DNA of 7,083 bases from Firmicutes bacterium UBA3738 (GTDB lineage Bacteria > Bacillota > Clostridia > Peptostreptococcales > Anaerovoracaceae), in contig DFGY01000003.1 of the NCBI GenBank assembly GCA_002372505.1, forward strand, positions 1 through 7,083, read 5' to 3'. Both the position numbers and the translations under genes were made by a program. Of the stretch, positions 1 to 5,165 are shown piece after piece. Positions within the stretch are counted from its first letter, which is position 1. Each line of letters begins with the position of its first letter. The notes below the pieces were generated by a model that was not told where the DNA came from, made no database searches, and saw only the letters and a program-made list of their open reading frames with translations.

Positions 1-1172
1 GTTCCCGTCTTGTCGAAGACGACGGTATCCGCCTCCGAAATAAGCTCAAGGAACTTTCCACCCTTTACGGTAATCTGATGTCTGCCGGCCTCTCGCATAG
101 CAGACAGAACCGCAATCGGCATAGCCACCTCAATCGCGCAGGAGAAATCTACCATCAGCACAGACGCCGCCTTCGTGATATTTCTTGTCAGCAAGCCGGT
201 CAGAATTGCTGTTCCGAAGGTATACGGAATCAACCGGCTGACCACCTTCTCCGCTCTGGACTGGGTCACCGAGGACATGCTCTCTGACTCTTCGATCATG
301 TGCACAATCCGGTCATAGCGAGTATCACCGGAGACTCCCTTTACCTGAATGATCAGCTCGCCTTCTTCAACAACCGTACCCGCGAATACGTCGCTGTCCG
401 GTCGTTTTTCGACGGGAATCGGCTCACCGGTCAAAGCCGCCTGATTCACCAGTGCCTCTCCCTCTGTCACAATGCCGTCCAGTGGGATCATATTGCCGAT
501 GGAGACCTGTATCCGGTCGCCGTCCTTAATCTGTCCGATGTTGACCAGGACGCTGCTGTCTCCCTCAACCTTCCATACCTTCGACACATTAAGCGCCAGA
601 GACTGTGCCAGATCATCCACTGACTTCTTGTAGGTCCACTCTTCCAGAATTTCTCCCACATCGGTAAGGAAAATGATAGAGCTTGCTGTCGAGAAGTCCT
701 GCGTCAGGAGAGACGCAAGAATCGCGGAAGCATGAACGATCTCCGCACTGAAATTCCGGTGGAAAATGTCCTTTATTCCTTCAATAATATAAGGAAGGCC
801 GTCGGCAATCGTCCAGACGATACGAACCGGGGTCGGTACCAGGAGCTGCTTGACCAGACGCAGCAATATTTTATCCACGATCTTATCTTTATAAAATTCG
901 TTGGTTGCCCTTGCAGATACAGCAGGAAGGTTATCGATCAGCGCCTGGTCGAGAAGATCCATCTCGCCGATGCAGTCCAGCAGATCCGCCTCAGCCTCTC
1001 CTCGGTAGCGGATAATCACTTCCGCCGCACGCGCAAATACCTGAACCGTCTCTACATCCTCCCTTTCGATCAGGGTATAGTAGAGTACATCCGCCTCCTG
1101 TCCGGTCAGCCTGCGTTTTGCAAGATCCAGGTGCACCCGCTGCCTGGACCGGTGTACGATACGATATCTCAC
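1..1172 (-). CDS. fezB: FezB-like P1B-type ATPase with SCA motif (partial, N-terminal 390 residues)
   Basis: This is a heavy-metal-family P-type ATPase that runs off the left edge. Residues 1-20 are arginine-rich (RYRIVHRSRQRVHL) in place of a metal-binding CxxC domain. The actuator loop TGEP lies at 248-251. The membrane metal-site motif is FSCA at 343-346 (MVDFSCAIEVAMP) where Cu/Zn/Cd pumps have CPC. The phosphorylation motif starts at D387 (DKTG) and the window ends there, so the ATP-binding domain is outside. The SCA motif and arginine-rich N-terminus match what I recall of P1B6 ATPases (FezB), which support ferrosome formation, probably by moving iron into membrane compartments. The GTG start at 1172 is forced by an in-frame TGA two codons upstream, which is the stop codon of the preceding fezA-like gene. 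A GGAAGAGG ribosome site lies inside that gene's end. Co-transcription and translational coupling are therefore likely. The metal is inferred. Confidence 0.8.
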   Translation of the reverse strand, partial: MRYRIVHRSRQRVHLDLAKRRLTGQEADVLYYTLIEREDVETVQVFARAAEVIIRYRGEAEADLLDCIGEMDLLDQALIDNLPAVSARATNEFYKDKIVDKILLRLVKQLLVPTPVRIVWTIADGLPYIIEGIKDIFHRNFSAEIVHASAILASLLTQDFSTASSIIFLTDVGEILEEWTYKKSVDDLAQSLALNVSKVWKVEGDSSVLVNIGQIKDGDRIQVSIGNMIPLDGIVTEGEALVNQAALTGEPIPVEKRPDSDVFAGTVVEEGELIIQVKGVSGDTRYDRIVHMIEESESMSSVTQSRAEKVVSRLIPYTFGTAILTGLLTRNITKAASVLMVDFSCAIEVAMPIAVLSAMREAGRHQITVKGGKFLELISEADTVVFDKTG

Positions 1173-1175
1173 AGA

Positions 1176-1460
1176 TCAGTCCTCTTCCTTCTGCGCTGCC
1201 GCAGCCTTATCCGTTCCCTCGGTATATTCCTTCTCTTTCTCCGCGTAATACTTTTCAACGTTTGCCTTGGCATCCGCCGCAATATCCGAAGCACCTGCCT
1301 GCATCTTCTCTACCCGATCCATTATAGAATCCTTCGCCAGAAAAGCGCCTGTTGTGATGCCTGTATATACCTTCCTTGCCGTCTTGCCTCCGAAAATCTC
1401 AACGCCTGCCTTGCCAAGGATATATCCACCCAGTAACGAAAAGATAACTGCTTTTTTCAT
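1176..1460 (-). CDS. fezA: FezA-like small membrane protein (DUF6110-like), 94 aa
   Basis: A 94-residue protein directly upstream of the SCA-type ATPase. Residues 4-24 form a glycine-containing hydrophobic segment (FSLLGGYILGKAG). Residues about 26-50 carry the GGKTARKVYTGITTGAFLAKD pattern I associate with the DUF6110 family, split here as GGKTARKVYTG and ITTGAFLAKD. Residues 55-94 are an alanine-, lysine- and glutamate-rich charged tail, probably helical. In Clostridioides difficile a small protein of this kind (FezA) accompanies FezB in the ferrosome operon. The start at 1460 is chosen over the ATG at 1541 because AAGGAG lies 8 nt upstream and the membrane segment then starts at residue 4; the longer form adds 27 residues without family character. 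It ends 3 nt before the GTG of fezB, in the same frame. Its biochemical role is not established by sequence; membrane shaping or a structural role is a guess. Confidence 0.72.
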   Translation of the reverse strand: MKKAVIFSLLGGYILGKAGVEIFGGKTARKVYTGITTGAFLAKDSIMDRVEKMQAGASDIAADAKANVEKYYAEKEKEYTEGTDKAAAAQKEED

Positions 1461-1527
1461 CTGAAAATCTCCTTCATGAAATACAAAATTTGTGCCATAA
1501 ATGAATGGTACCGTATCAAAAGCCACG

Positions 1528-1558
1528 CTCTTGCGTCGCACTGCGTGCGTGAGTGTAT
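1528..1558 (-). repeat. 31-bp direct repeat, copy nearest the fezA-like gene
   Basis: This copy shares 28 of 31 bases with 1593-1623, offset by 65 bp. On the minus strand it contains CGCAC-GCA-GTGCG, able to fold as a hairpin in the leader RNA or to present a dyad to a repressor, followed by the palindrome TGCGACGCA. It lies in the untranslated leader between the promoter and the fezA-like start. The three differences and the spacing of 65, which is not a multiple of three, argue against coding. It could be an operator pair or a regulatory RNA structure. Confidence 0.75.
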
Positions 1559-1592
1559 CCTGACAGCGGTAACAACCGAAGCCGTGACATAT

Positions 1593-1623
1593 CTCTTGCG
1601 TCGCACCGCGTGCACGAGTGTAT
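1593..1623 (-). repeat. 31-bp direct repeat, copy nearest the promoter
   Basis: Second copy of the repeat at 1528-1558. In this copy the dyad reads TGCAC-GCG-GTGCG, keeping the potential stem through a G-T wobble, and adds the palindrome CGTGCACG. Keeping the pairing while the bases change hints at selection on structure. It begins right next to the ATACC/GGTAT dyad at 1622-1637. Confidence 0.75.
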
Positions 1624-1637
1624 ACCTATACGGGTAT
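1622..1637 (-). promoter_or_regulatory. Candidate operator: ATACC-N6-GGTAT dyad just downstream of the promoter
   Basis: On the minus strand the sequence ATACCCGTATAGGTAT is a perfect 5-bp inverted repeat around a 6-bp centre. It starts about 7 bp downstream of the predicted transcription start of the fezA-like operon, a place where a bound repressor would block elongation. The GGTAT/ATACC character resembles operators of CsoR- or CopY-type metal regulators, but no regulator gene lies in the window, so the cognate protein is unknown. Confidence 0.4.
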
Positions 1638-1650
1638 CCGTTCATGTCCC

Positions 1651-1678
1651 ATTATAACTCCGGAATCCTTCCTGTCAA
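1651..1678 (-). promoter_or_regulatory. Consensus sigma-A promoter of the fezA-fezB operon
   Basis: The minus strand reads TTGACA (1678-1673), a 16-bp spacer, then TATAAT (1656-1651). Both hexamers match the housekeeping consensus perfectly. Transcription would start near 1644 and give a leader of about 180 nt before the fezA-like gene. The promoter lies after the end of the upstream ATPase remnant, so the operon has its own promoter. A perfect promoter usually needs strong repression, which fits the dyads placed just downstream. Confidence 0.85.
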
Positions 1679-1711
1679 GCCGTCATATTTTTCTACTGAA
1701 AGACATGGGTT

Positions 1712-2881
1712 TTACACAGGGCCCTGATTCTTACCCTTTTGATCCCTGTACGCCAGAAGCGTCGCCGCGTTCACAATGACAAAAACAGAACCGCAGTTGT
1801 GCCACAGCGCCCCCCGTCACCGGATTCAGAATTCCAGCGATGCTGAGAACAACCGCCGTAATGTTAAAGACCATCGCAACTGTCAGATTCATTTTTATTT
1901 TTGACATGACCTTCCTGGTCAGACGGAAGAGATACGGAATTTTGCTGATGTCGTCCTCCACCAGAACAGCGTCGGCAGTCTCCACGGCGACATCGCTCCC
2001 GATTCCTCCCATGGCAATTCCGGCGTCCGCGCCGGCAAGAGCCAGCGCATCGTTGATCCCATCGCCGACCATGCACACCTTTTCCCCGGCTTCCTGTCTT
2101 TCCTGAATCACACGGTTCTTGTCCTCCGGCATCAATCCCGCCTTCCAGGAATCGATTCCTGCCTCGTCAGCGATTGTGCGCACCGTTCCGGCATTATCTC
2201 CGCTCAGGAGCAGGGCAGGAATTCCCATTTCCTTCAATTCACGGATCACGCTGCATGCCTCAGCGCGGATCCGGTCGCGCAGGCAAATCACACCGACCAG
2301 TTTTCTGTCAAAGCCAACGCAAACGACCGTTCCCATTTCTTCCGGCAGTTCTTCCGGCGAAAGACGGATTCCCCGCTTTTCCAGGAAAGCAGCTTTCCCG
2401 ACAAGCAGCTCCCTTCCATCCGTCTCTCCTGCGATTCCCTCTCCCGGGAAGACCTGAACGCTGCACTCGTCCACTCCGGACAGATCTGCCGCCTTCACAA
2501 TTGCCCGAGCTAGAGGGTGATCCGAATAGCGTTCAAGCCTTGCCGCAAGCCGAAGGATCTTCTCCTCCGAAAAGGATGGATCCAGACAAAGCACTCTTCC
2601 GACTTCCAGCTCACCGCCGGTTAAGGTGCCCGTCTTGTCAAACGCCACGCATCGGATTCCGGACAGCTTCTGAAGAGACGCGCCCGAACGGATCAGAATT
2701 CCTTTTCCGGCACCGTTGGCAATGCCCGCCAGAACTGCGGTAGGGGTAGCCAGAATAAACGCACACGGACAAAAAACGACCAGTACCGTCACTGCTCTCA
2801 GGAAAACACCCGTCAGTGCCCAGGCCGCTAGGGCGCATAAAAGAGCAAACAGAACAAGCCAGGAAGCCCATCGGTCTGGTG
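1712..2881 (-). pseudogene. CPC-type heavy-metal P-type ATPase, 5'-truncated and frameshifted
   Basis: This is the C-terminal half of a P1B ATPase of the Cd/Zn/Cu-exporting kind. It keeps the membrane metal site FCPCAF, the phosphorylation motif DKTGTLT, the HP motif (SDHPLA) and the hinge GDGINDALALA. It lacks the N-terminal metal-binding domain, the first membrane helices and the TGES actuator domain, because homology begins at DRWASW immediately beside an IS3 end. Near the C-terminus NPVTG is followed by non-family residues ending at 1731. Removing one G from the six-G run (plus-strand C run 1810-1815) restores ALWHNCGSVFVIVNAATLL and an end at 1712. The family ending is therefore present but out of frame. 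The choice between Cd/Zn and Cu cannot be made without the N-terminus. The frameshift could also be a sequencing error, but the 5' loss is real in this sequence. Confidence 0.85.
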
Positions 2882-3256
2882 TGCTACCCGTCAAGGGGAC
2901 AGTGAAAAATAATAAGTGATTGGATACCGTCAGTTGAGGAATGAATCAGCTGGCGGTATTCTTTATGCTGCTACTGCAAATGCTGCATGATATTCCATCG
3001 GGGTCATCCGATGAAGCTTTCTCTGGATCCGTTCACTATTGTAGTAGTGGATATATTTCGTAATCATTTCGACAAGTGCTTCCCGTGACGTAAAACGTCT
3101 TCCATAATACCTCTCACGTTTCAAAATGCCCCAGAAACCTTCCATCGGCCCGTTGTCGATACAATGGGCTACCCTGGACATGCTCTGCTTCATATGGTGT
3201 TCCTTCAGTCTTGTGCTGAACTGCTTACTGGTGTATTGAAATCCACGGTCTGAATT
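2882..3256 (-). mobile_element. IS3-family insertion sequence, right-end remnant
   Basis: The segment contains the last part of an IS3-family transposase and about 80 bp of 3' non-coding end. The probable terminal repeat on the plus strand starts at 2882 with TGCTACCCGTCAAGGGGACA, fitting the TG...CA ends of this family, and the ATPase reading frame resumes family homology just left of it. The other end of the element and orfA are missing: the transposase stops being recognisable at about 3256, next to a 32-bp palindrome. No matching opposite terminal repeat is present in the window. The element marks the boundary between the GC-richer metal tract and the AT-rich tract. Confidence 0.75.
2963..3256 (-). 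pseudogene. IS3-family transposase OrfB, C-terminal fragment (DDE integrase core)
   Basis: The fragment reads SDRGFQYTSKQF, then MSRVAHCIDNGPMEGFWG, ILKRERYY, YIHYYNSERIQRKL and MTPMEYH. These carry the second catalytic aspartate (SDRG), the catalytic glutamate (PMEGF) and the usual YYN-RIQ-KL ending of IS3-family OrfB. The first aspartate and the N-terminal two thirds are absent, so it cannot be active. The family usually has a histidine before SDRG and here there is an asparagine, which suggests homology ends within a codon or two of that point. The ATG at 3193 is internal and not a true start. Confidence 0.85.
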
Positions 3257-3280
3257 ATCACGAATTCGTGATAATTCAGA
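3249..3280. repeat. 32-bp perfect palindrome at the IS3/HsdM junction
   Basis: The left half TCTGAATTATCACGAA is followed immediately by its exact reverse complement, with no spacer and an EcoRI-type GAATTC centre. HsdM homology ends at about 3283 on one side and IS3 transposase homology ends at about 3253 on the other, so the palindrome occupies precisely the joint. It may be a recombination or repair product, a recombinase or protein-binding site, or an assembly or amplification artefact. Confidence 0.9.
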
Positions 3281-3282
3281 TT

Positions 3283-3738
3283 AAGCTGCTGTCTTATCTT
3301 AAGCTCCGTGCCGTCATCAGAAAGGGCTCCATTTGCAAGAAGGAATCCAGCAACACCATTTTGAGAAAGCTTAGAAACCATATTCAAAATCCAGCCATAG
3401 TTTGCATTACTTGTAGGTGGAACCTCATATCCATTCCATCTTGGATCATCAAGTAGTTCATCATCTGCACGCCACTCTTTCTGGTTAAAAGGTGGATTAG
3501 CCATGATGTAATCTGCTTTCAAATCCTTATGTTGGTCGTTAGAAAAAGTATTTGCTGCTGTCTCTCCAAGATTTGCCGCGATACCTCTTATTGCAAGATT
3601 CATTTTTGCCAGCTTATATGTTGTATTTGTATACTCCTGTCCATAAATTGAAACTTTCTTCTTATTACCATGATGGGCTTCTACGAATTTAATTGACTGC
3701 ACAAACATGCCACCAGAGCCACAACATGGATCCCTAAC
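3283..3738 (-). pseudogene. hsdM: Type I restriction-modification methylase subunit HsdM, internal fragment
   Basis: This encodes the catalytic core of an N6-adenine methyltransferase. The S-adenosylmethionine motif DPCCGSGGMFVQS is at the start, followed by YGQEYTNTTYKLAKMNLAIRG and the catalytic NPPF (in YIMANPPFNQKEW), split here into short motifs. WILNMVSKL and ELKIRQQL follow. About 150 residues of a protein usually near 500 remain. The N-terminal helical domain and the C-terminal part are missing. The reading frame continues at both ends into unrelated sequence: about 20 residues from the self-complementary segment on one side, and 25 residues from the palindrome and IS3 remnant on the other. 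No HsdS or HsdR is present, so this is a remnant and not a functional system. Confidence 0.88.
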
Positions 3739-3761
3739 CCTTAGGTATTTGATACAAACAC

Positions 3762-3832
3762 ACGATGTACACGGTTGCACCCGATTTTGCACCTGGTGCA
3801 ATTATCGTTAATGGTGTTACCGTGTGCATCGT
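3762..3832. repeat. Long imperfect inverted repeat enclosing a smaller perfect dyad
   Basis: The arm ACGATGTACACGGT (3762-3775) pairs with ACCGTGTGCATCGT (3819-3832) with one mismatch, and the pairing continues inward with about two more mismatches. The loop contains a second dyad, TTGCACC-T-GGTGCAA (3788-3802). The segment lies between the HsdM fragment and the zinc-ribbon gene and matches no gene I recognise. Both strands stay open in several frames, so it could also be a scrap of a coding repeat. It may be the end of a small mobile element or a recombination site. Confidence 0.6.
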
Positions 3833-3845
3833 TAAATGGTTATAT

Positions 3846-4112
3846 TCACGCTTGGTTATTATTCTGATTTTCATCATCCTCATCACTAGGTTGATTCGGA
3901 TTTTTATTTCCAAATGCTACAAATACAGCAAAGACTGTACCTAAGGCGGTTCCGGCACCAATTCCAATATTCTTCCACTTCTGTGCACGTTCTGCTCTGC
4001 AATTGATACAAAGTGAATGGTTATCTGTGCTTGGAAGTTCAGTGCCACATTTCTTACAATAACGTGGCTCGCTCGGATCAATTGGTTCCTTGTTCCAAAA
4101 ATCAAGTTTCAT
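3846..4112 (-). CDS. Small zinc-ribbon membrane protein, 88 aa
   Basis: Residues 18-39 form a zinc ribbon with two CxxC knuckles (YCKKCGTELP and LCINCRAE). Residues about 48-68 form one hydrophobic membrane segment with small residues (IGIGAGTALGTVFAVFVAFG). The last 20 residues are an acidic and asparagine-rich tail (PSDEDDENQNNNQ). The start at 4112 has GGGGAGG 6 nt upstream. The gene overlaps the end of the upstream reading frame by 11 bp, which suggests coupled translation. It appears intact although its neighbours are broken. Such proteins are common and uncharacterised in Clostridia; I infer membrane anchoring and zinc binding but no specific role. Confidence 0.7.
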   Translation of the reverse strand: MKLDFWNKEPIDPSEPRYCKKCGTELPSTDNHSLCINCRAERAQKWKNIGIGAGTALGTVFAVFVAFGNKNPNQPSDEDDENQNNNQA

Positions 4113-4362
4113 CTACTACCTCCCCACCCTCAATTAAGTCATGAAAGGTTTGTTCAATTTGAAGTGATGGATCAAAAGTTGAGATTCGGGCAGCTACATC
4201 ACTAAACCGTTTTACCACATTATTCTGTTTTAGTTTTAACCCAGAATTCAATGCTAACAGTGTGTCCCTCTGGTCTAACTTATTCTCTAAAACAAAATCT
4301 CGAAACTGCGTTAAACTAGCTTTGCATGCATCATATTCCCCAATCGTAGCATAGCCCTCACC
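4102..4362 (-). pseudogene. C-terminal fragment of an unrecognised protein, translationally coupled to the zinc-ribbon gene
   Basis: An open frame of 86 codons ends in TGA inside the zinc-ribbon gene, overlapping it by 11 bp. It has no start codon: a TAG lies immediately upstream at 4363-4365, exactly where an inverted repeat begins. The protein looks real, with alternating charged and hydrophobic residues typical of helices (LTQFRDFVLENKLDQRDTLL, then VVKRFSDVAARIS and QTFHDLIEGGE) and ordinary codon use. I do not recognise the family. The 11-bp overlap with a good internal ribosome site suggests that the intact ancestor formed an operon with the zinc-ribbon gene. The 5' part was probably removed by the event that placed the repeat. 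Confidence 0.6.
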
Positions 4363-4403
4363 CTAAAATGAAATAGTTAACGAGACTTTTTGGAAATATT
4401 ATA
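4363..4403 (+). repeat. Left terminal inverted repeat of a putative 2.5-kb element
   Basis: The segment, containing AAATGAAATAGTTAACGAGA and then CTTTTTGG, pairs as an inverted copy with 6811-6852 on the minus strand (AAATGAAAAACTTAACGAGA, then CCTTTTTGG). About 33 of 41 positions match, with one single-base gap. The reading frame to the left is broken exactly at its outer edge. The repeat contains the core GTTAACGAGAC, which recurs at 4412-4423, 6668-6679 and 6829-6839. Confidence 0.55.
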
Positions 4404-4423
4404 CCACAAAAGGTCTCGTTAAC
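4376..4423. repeat. Inverted repeat GTTAACGAGAC...GTCTCGTTAAC (hairpin, 48 bp)
   Basis: GTTAACGAGAC at 4376-4386 faces GTCTCGTTAAC at 4413-4423; with the neighbouring T and A runs the arms reach about 16 bp around an 18-bp AT-rich centre. The structure could form a strong hairpin in RNA or cruciform DNA. On the minus strand the centre holds TGGTATAAT, an extended minus-10 box, so the repeat may carry an outward promoter. There is no T-run after either arm, so it is unlikely to be a simple terminator. Confidence 0.7.
4398..4406 (-). promoter_or_regulatory. Possible outward promoter (extended -10, TGGTATAAT)
   Basis: The minus strand carries TGGTATAAT, a TG-extended minus-10 box with a consensus hexamer. 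No good minus-35 box lies at the expected distance. Transcription would leave the repeat leftwards toward the coupled fragment and the zinc-ribbon gene, and could be what keeps the latter expressed. Promoter-like sequences are frequent in AT-rich DNA, so this is tentative. Confidence 0.3.
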
Positions 4424-4456
4424 CTCTTCAATTGCCGTGATGTAGGTCTATTCATA
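4412..4456 (-). repeat. GTTAACGAGACC repeat unit, copy B
   Basis: This copy matches 6668-6713 in the same orientation at roughly three quarters of positions: AATAGAC, ATCACG and TTGAAGA-GTTAACGAGACC are shared on the minus strand. Short frames through both copies give similar endings (QLKRLTRPF here, FLKKLTRPI there), so the repeat may derive from the 3' end of a duplicated gene such as a transposase. I do not recognise the parent. Confidence 0.5.
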
Positions 4457-4478
4457 TAATGGATATATGGATAGATAA

Positions 4479-4820
4479 AAAAACGAATTAGAAACAAAAA
4501 ACAAAATAAAAAAGATTGTCCGGGATAACCTTCCTTCATTTGCTTCAAGATATTTCAAAGCAAATATGGATGTTAAATCACCTCAATCCCTGTATGGATA
4601 CGCTTTGGATATGACATCTTTCTTTGAGTATCTGAAATACCGTGAGCCGGTAGCCAGGATGAATCTTTTAGACCTTAATGGGCTTACTTCTTCGATCATT
4701 GAAGATTATCTTGATTACAGTAAAGAATACACTGATAAGGGCGTAACAAAGACCCGGTCTGAAGCAGCCATAAAGCGCAGATACAGCTCCCTGTCCTCTT
4801 TCTTTAACTACTATTATAAG
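4479..4820 (+). pseudogene. Tyrosine recombinase (phage-integrase family), N-terminal fragment
   Basis: The open frame encodes the SAM-like core-binding domain of a XerC/D-type recombinase: LPSFASRYFKANM, SLYGYALDMTSFFEYLKYRE, then IIEDYLDY and IKRRYSSLSSFFNYYYK. The catalytic domain with its R-H-R-Y residues is entirely missing. Homology ends at about 4820, where a substrate-binding-protein fragment on the other strand begins. The frame has no start codon before 4566, yet family-like residues extend upstream to at least 4503. An upstream ATG at 4459 is out of frame, and one extra A in the seven-A run 4477-4483 would join it, so a second lesion may exist at the 5' end. It is the only plus-strand gene remnant in the window. 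Confidence 0.8.
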
Positions 4821-4821
4821 C

Positions 4822-5103
4822 AAGCTCAAGATTATCATTAGTAGCACAAAGATATTGTCCGGTCTTATAGTAAATCATCATTTCAGCAATATCTCCGGAA
4901 TTTAATGCCATAAGCATTGAATCTAAGGTATCATAGTACGTGGCATCTTTTGCGCCCTTTAATTGCTGAGAATTACGTTCAAAATAACCTTCCTCATTCA
5001 TTATTCTTCCTATATATCTTCCGGCCTCTCTGAATTTAGTCATTTCTTCTTCTGTCATGTTAAGCATTGTCAGAATGCCAACCTTTTTGATTTCTGTATC
5101 ATA
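4822..5103 (-). pseudogene. ABC-transporter substrate-binding protein (type 3-like), internal fragment
   Basis: An internal fragment of about 94 residues with the feel of a family-3 periplasmic or lipoprotein solute-binding protein: KKVGILTMLNMTEEE, then ATYYDTLDSMLMALNSGDI and YYKTGQYLCATNDNLEL. There is no signal peptide: a TGA at 5104-5106 stops the frame upstream and the only ATG codons are internal. Homology stops at about 4822 against the recombinase fragment, with the two pieces meeting tail to tail. The permease and ATPase genes of a transporter are absent. The substrate cannot be guessed. Family assignment is moderately sure; its non-functional state is clear. Confidence 0.62.
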
Positions 5104-5117
5104 TCAGACTTACAGAT

Positions 5118-5132
5118 GCCAATCTAATTGGC
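5118..5132. repeat. 15-bp perfect dyad GCCAAT-CTA-ATTGGC
   Basis: A perfect 6-bp inverted repeat around three bases, about 35 bp past the antiporter stop codon on the minus strand. It is short and has no T-run in the minus direction, so at best it is a weak or factor-assisted 3' end of the antiporter mRNA. It may also be chance. Confidence 0.3.
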
Positions 5133-5165
5133 TCTTTGTTGCTATATGTCGTTGTGGTTTTATGC

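Noticed and set aside
732..1436. Long plus-strand open frames in the left part (also 300-623 and 1118-1327)
   Set aside because: They are antisense shadows of the minus-strand ATPase and fezA-like gene, whose motifs (TGEP, FSCA, DKTG) are unambiguous.
1461..1541. A 27-residue N-terminal extension of the fezA-like protein from the ATG at 1541
   Set aside because: There is no ribosome site before 1541, whereas AAGGAG precedes the ATG at 1460, and the extension overlaps a leader repeat.
1528..1623. A CRISPR-like array from the two 31-bp repeats
   Set aside because: There are only two copies, they lie within a promoter leader, and there are no cas genes.
1457..1645. A 62-codon minus-strand frame between the promoter and the fezA-like gene, with its stop overlapping the fezA start as ATGA
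   Set aside because: Its ATG lies almost at the predicted transcription start with no ribosome site, and the two 31-bp repeats fall in different frames inside it, so the conservation is not at protein level. A leaderless regulatory peptide is not fully excluded.
1805..1820. Programmed ribosomal frameshifting in the CPC ATPase at the six-G run
   Set aside because: Reaching the family C-terminus needs a +1 shift with no visible stimulatory structure or slow codon, and the gene is already inactivated at its 5' end. A homopolymer indel is simpler.
2119..2743. Plus-strand open frames across the CPC ATPase
   Set aside because: The minus strand carries all the conserved ATPase motifs; the plus-strand frames are rich in proline and serine, as expected for antisense of GC-rich coding sequence.
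3205..3801. A single 198-residue methylase protein
   Set aside because: Only about 150 central residues match HsdM. Both ends are read-through into unrelated sequence: the inverted-repeat segment on one side, and the palindrome with IS3 on the other.
3250..3850. An active type I restriction or phase-variable hsdS inversion system, suggested by HsdM, a palindrome and a recombinase fragment
   Set aside because: There is no HsdS target-recognition domain and no HsdR, HsdM is truncated at both ends, and the recombinase lacks its catalytic domain. The palindrome has no distant inverted partner.
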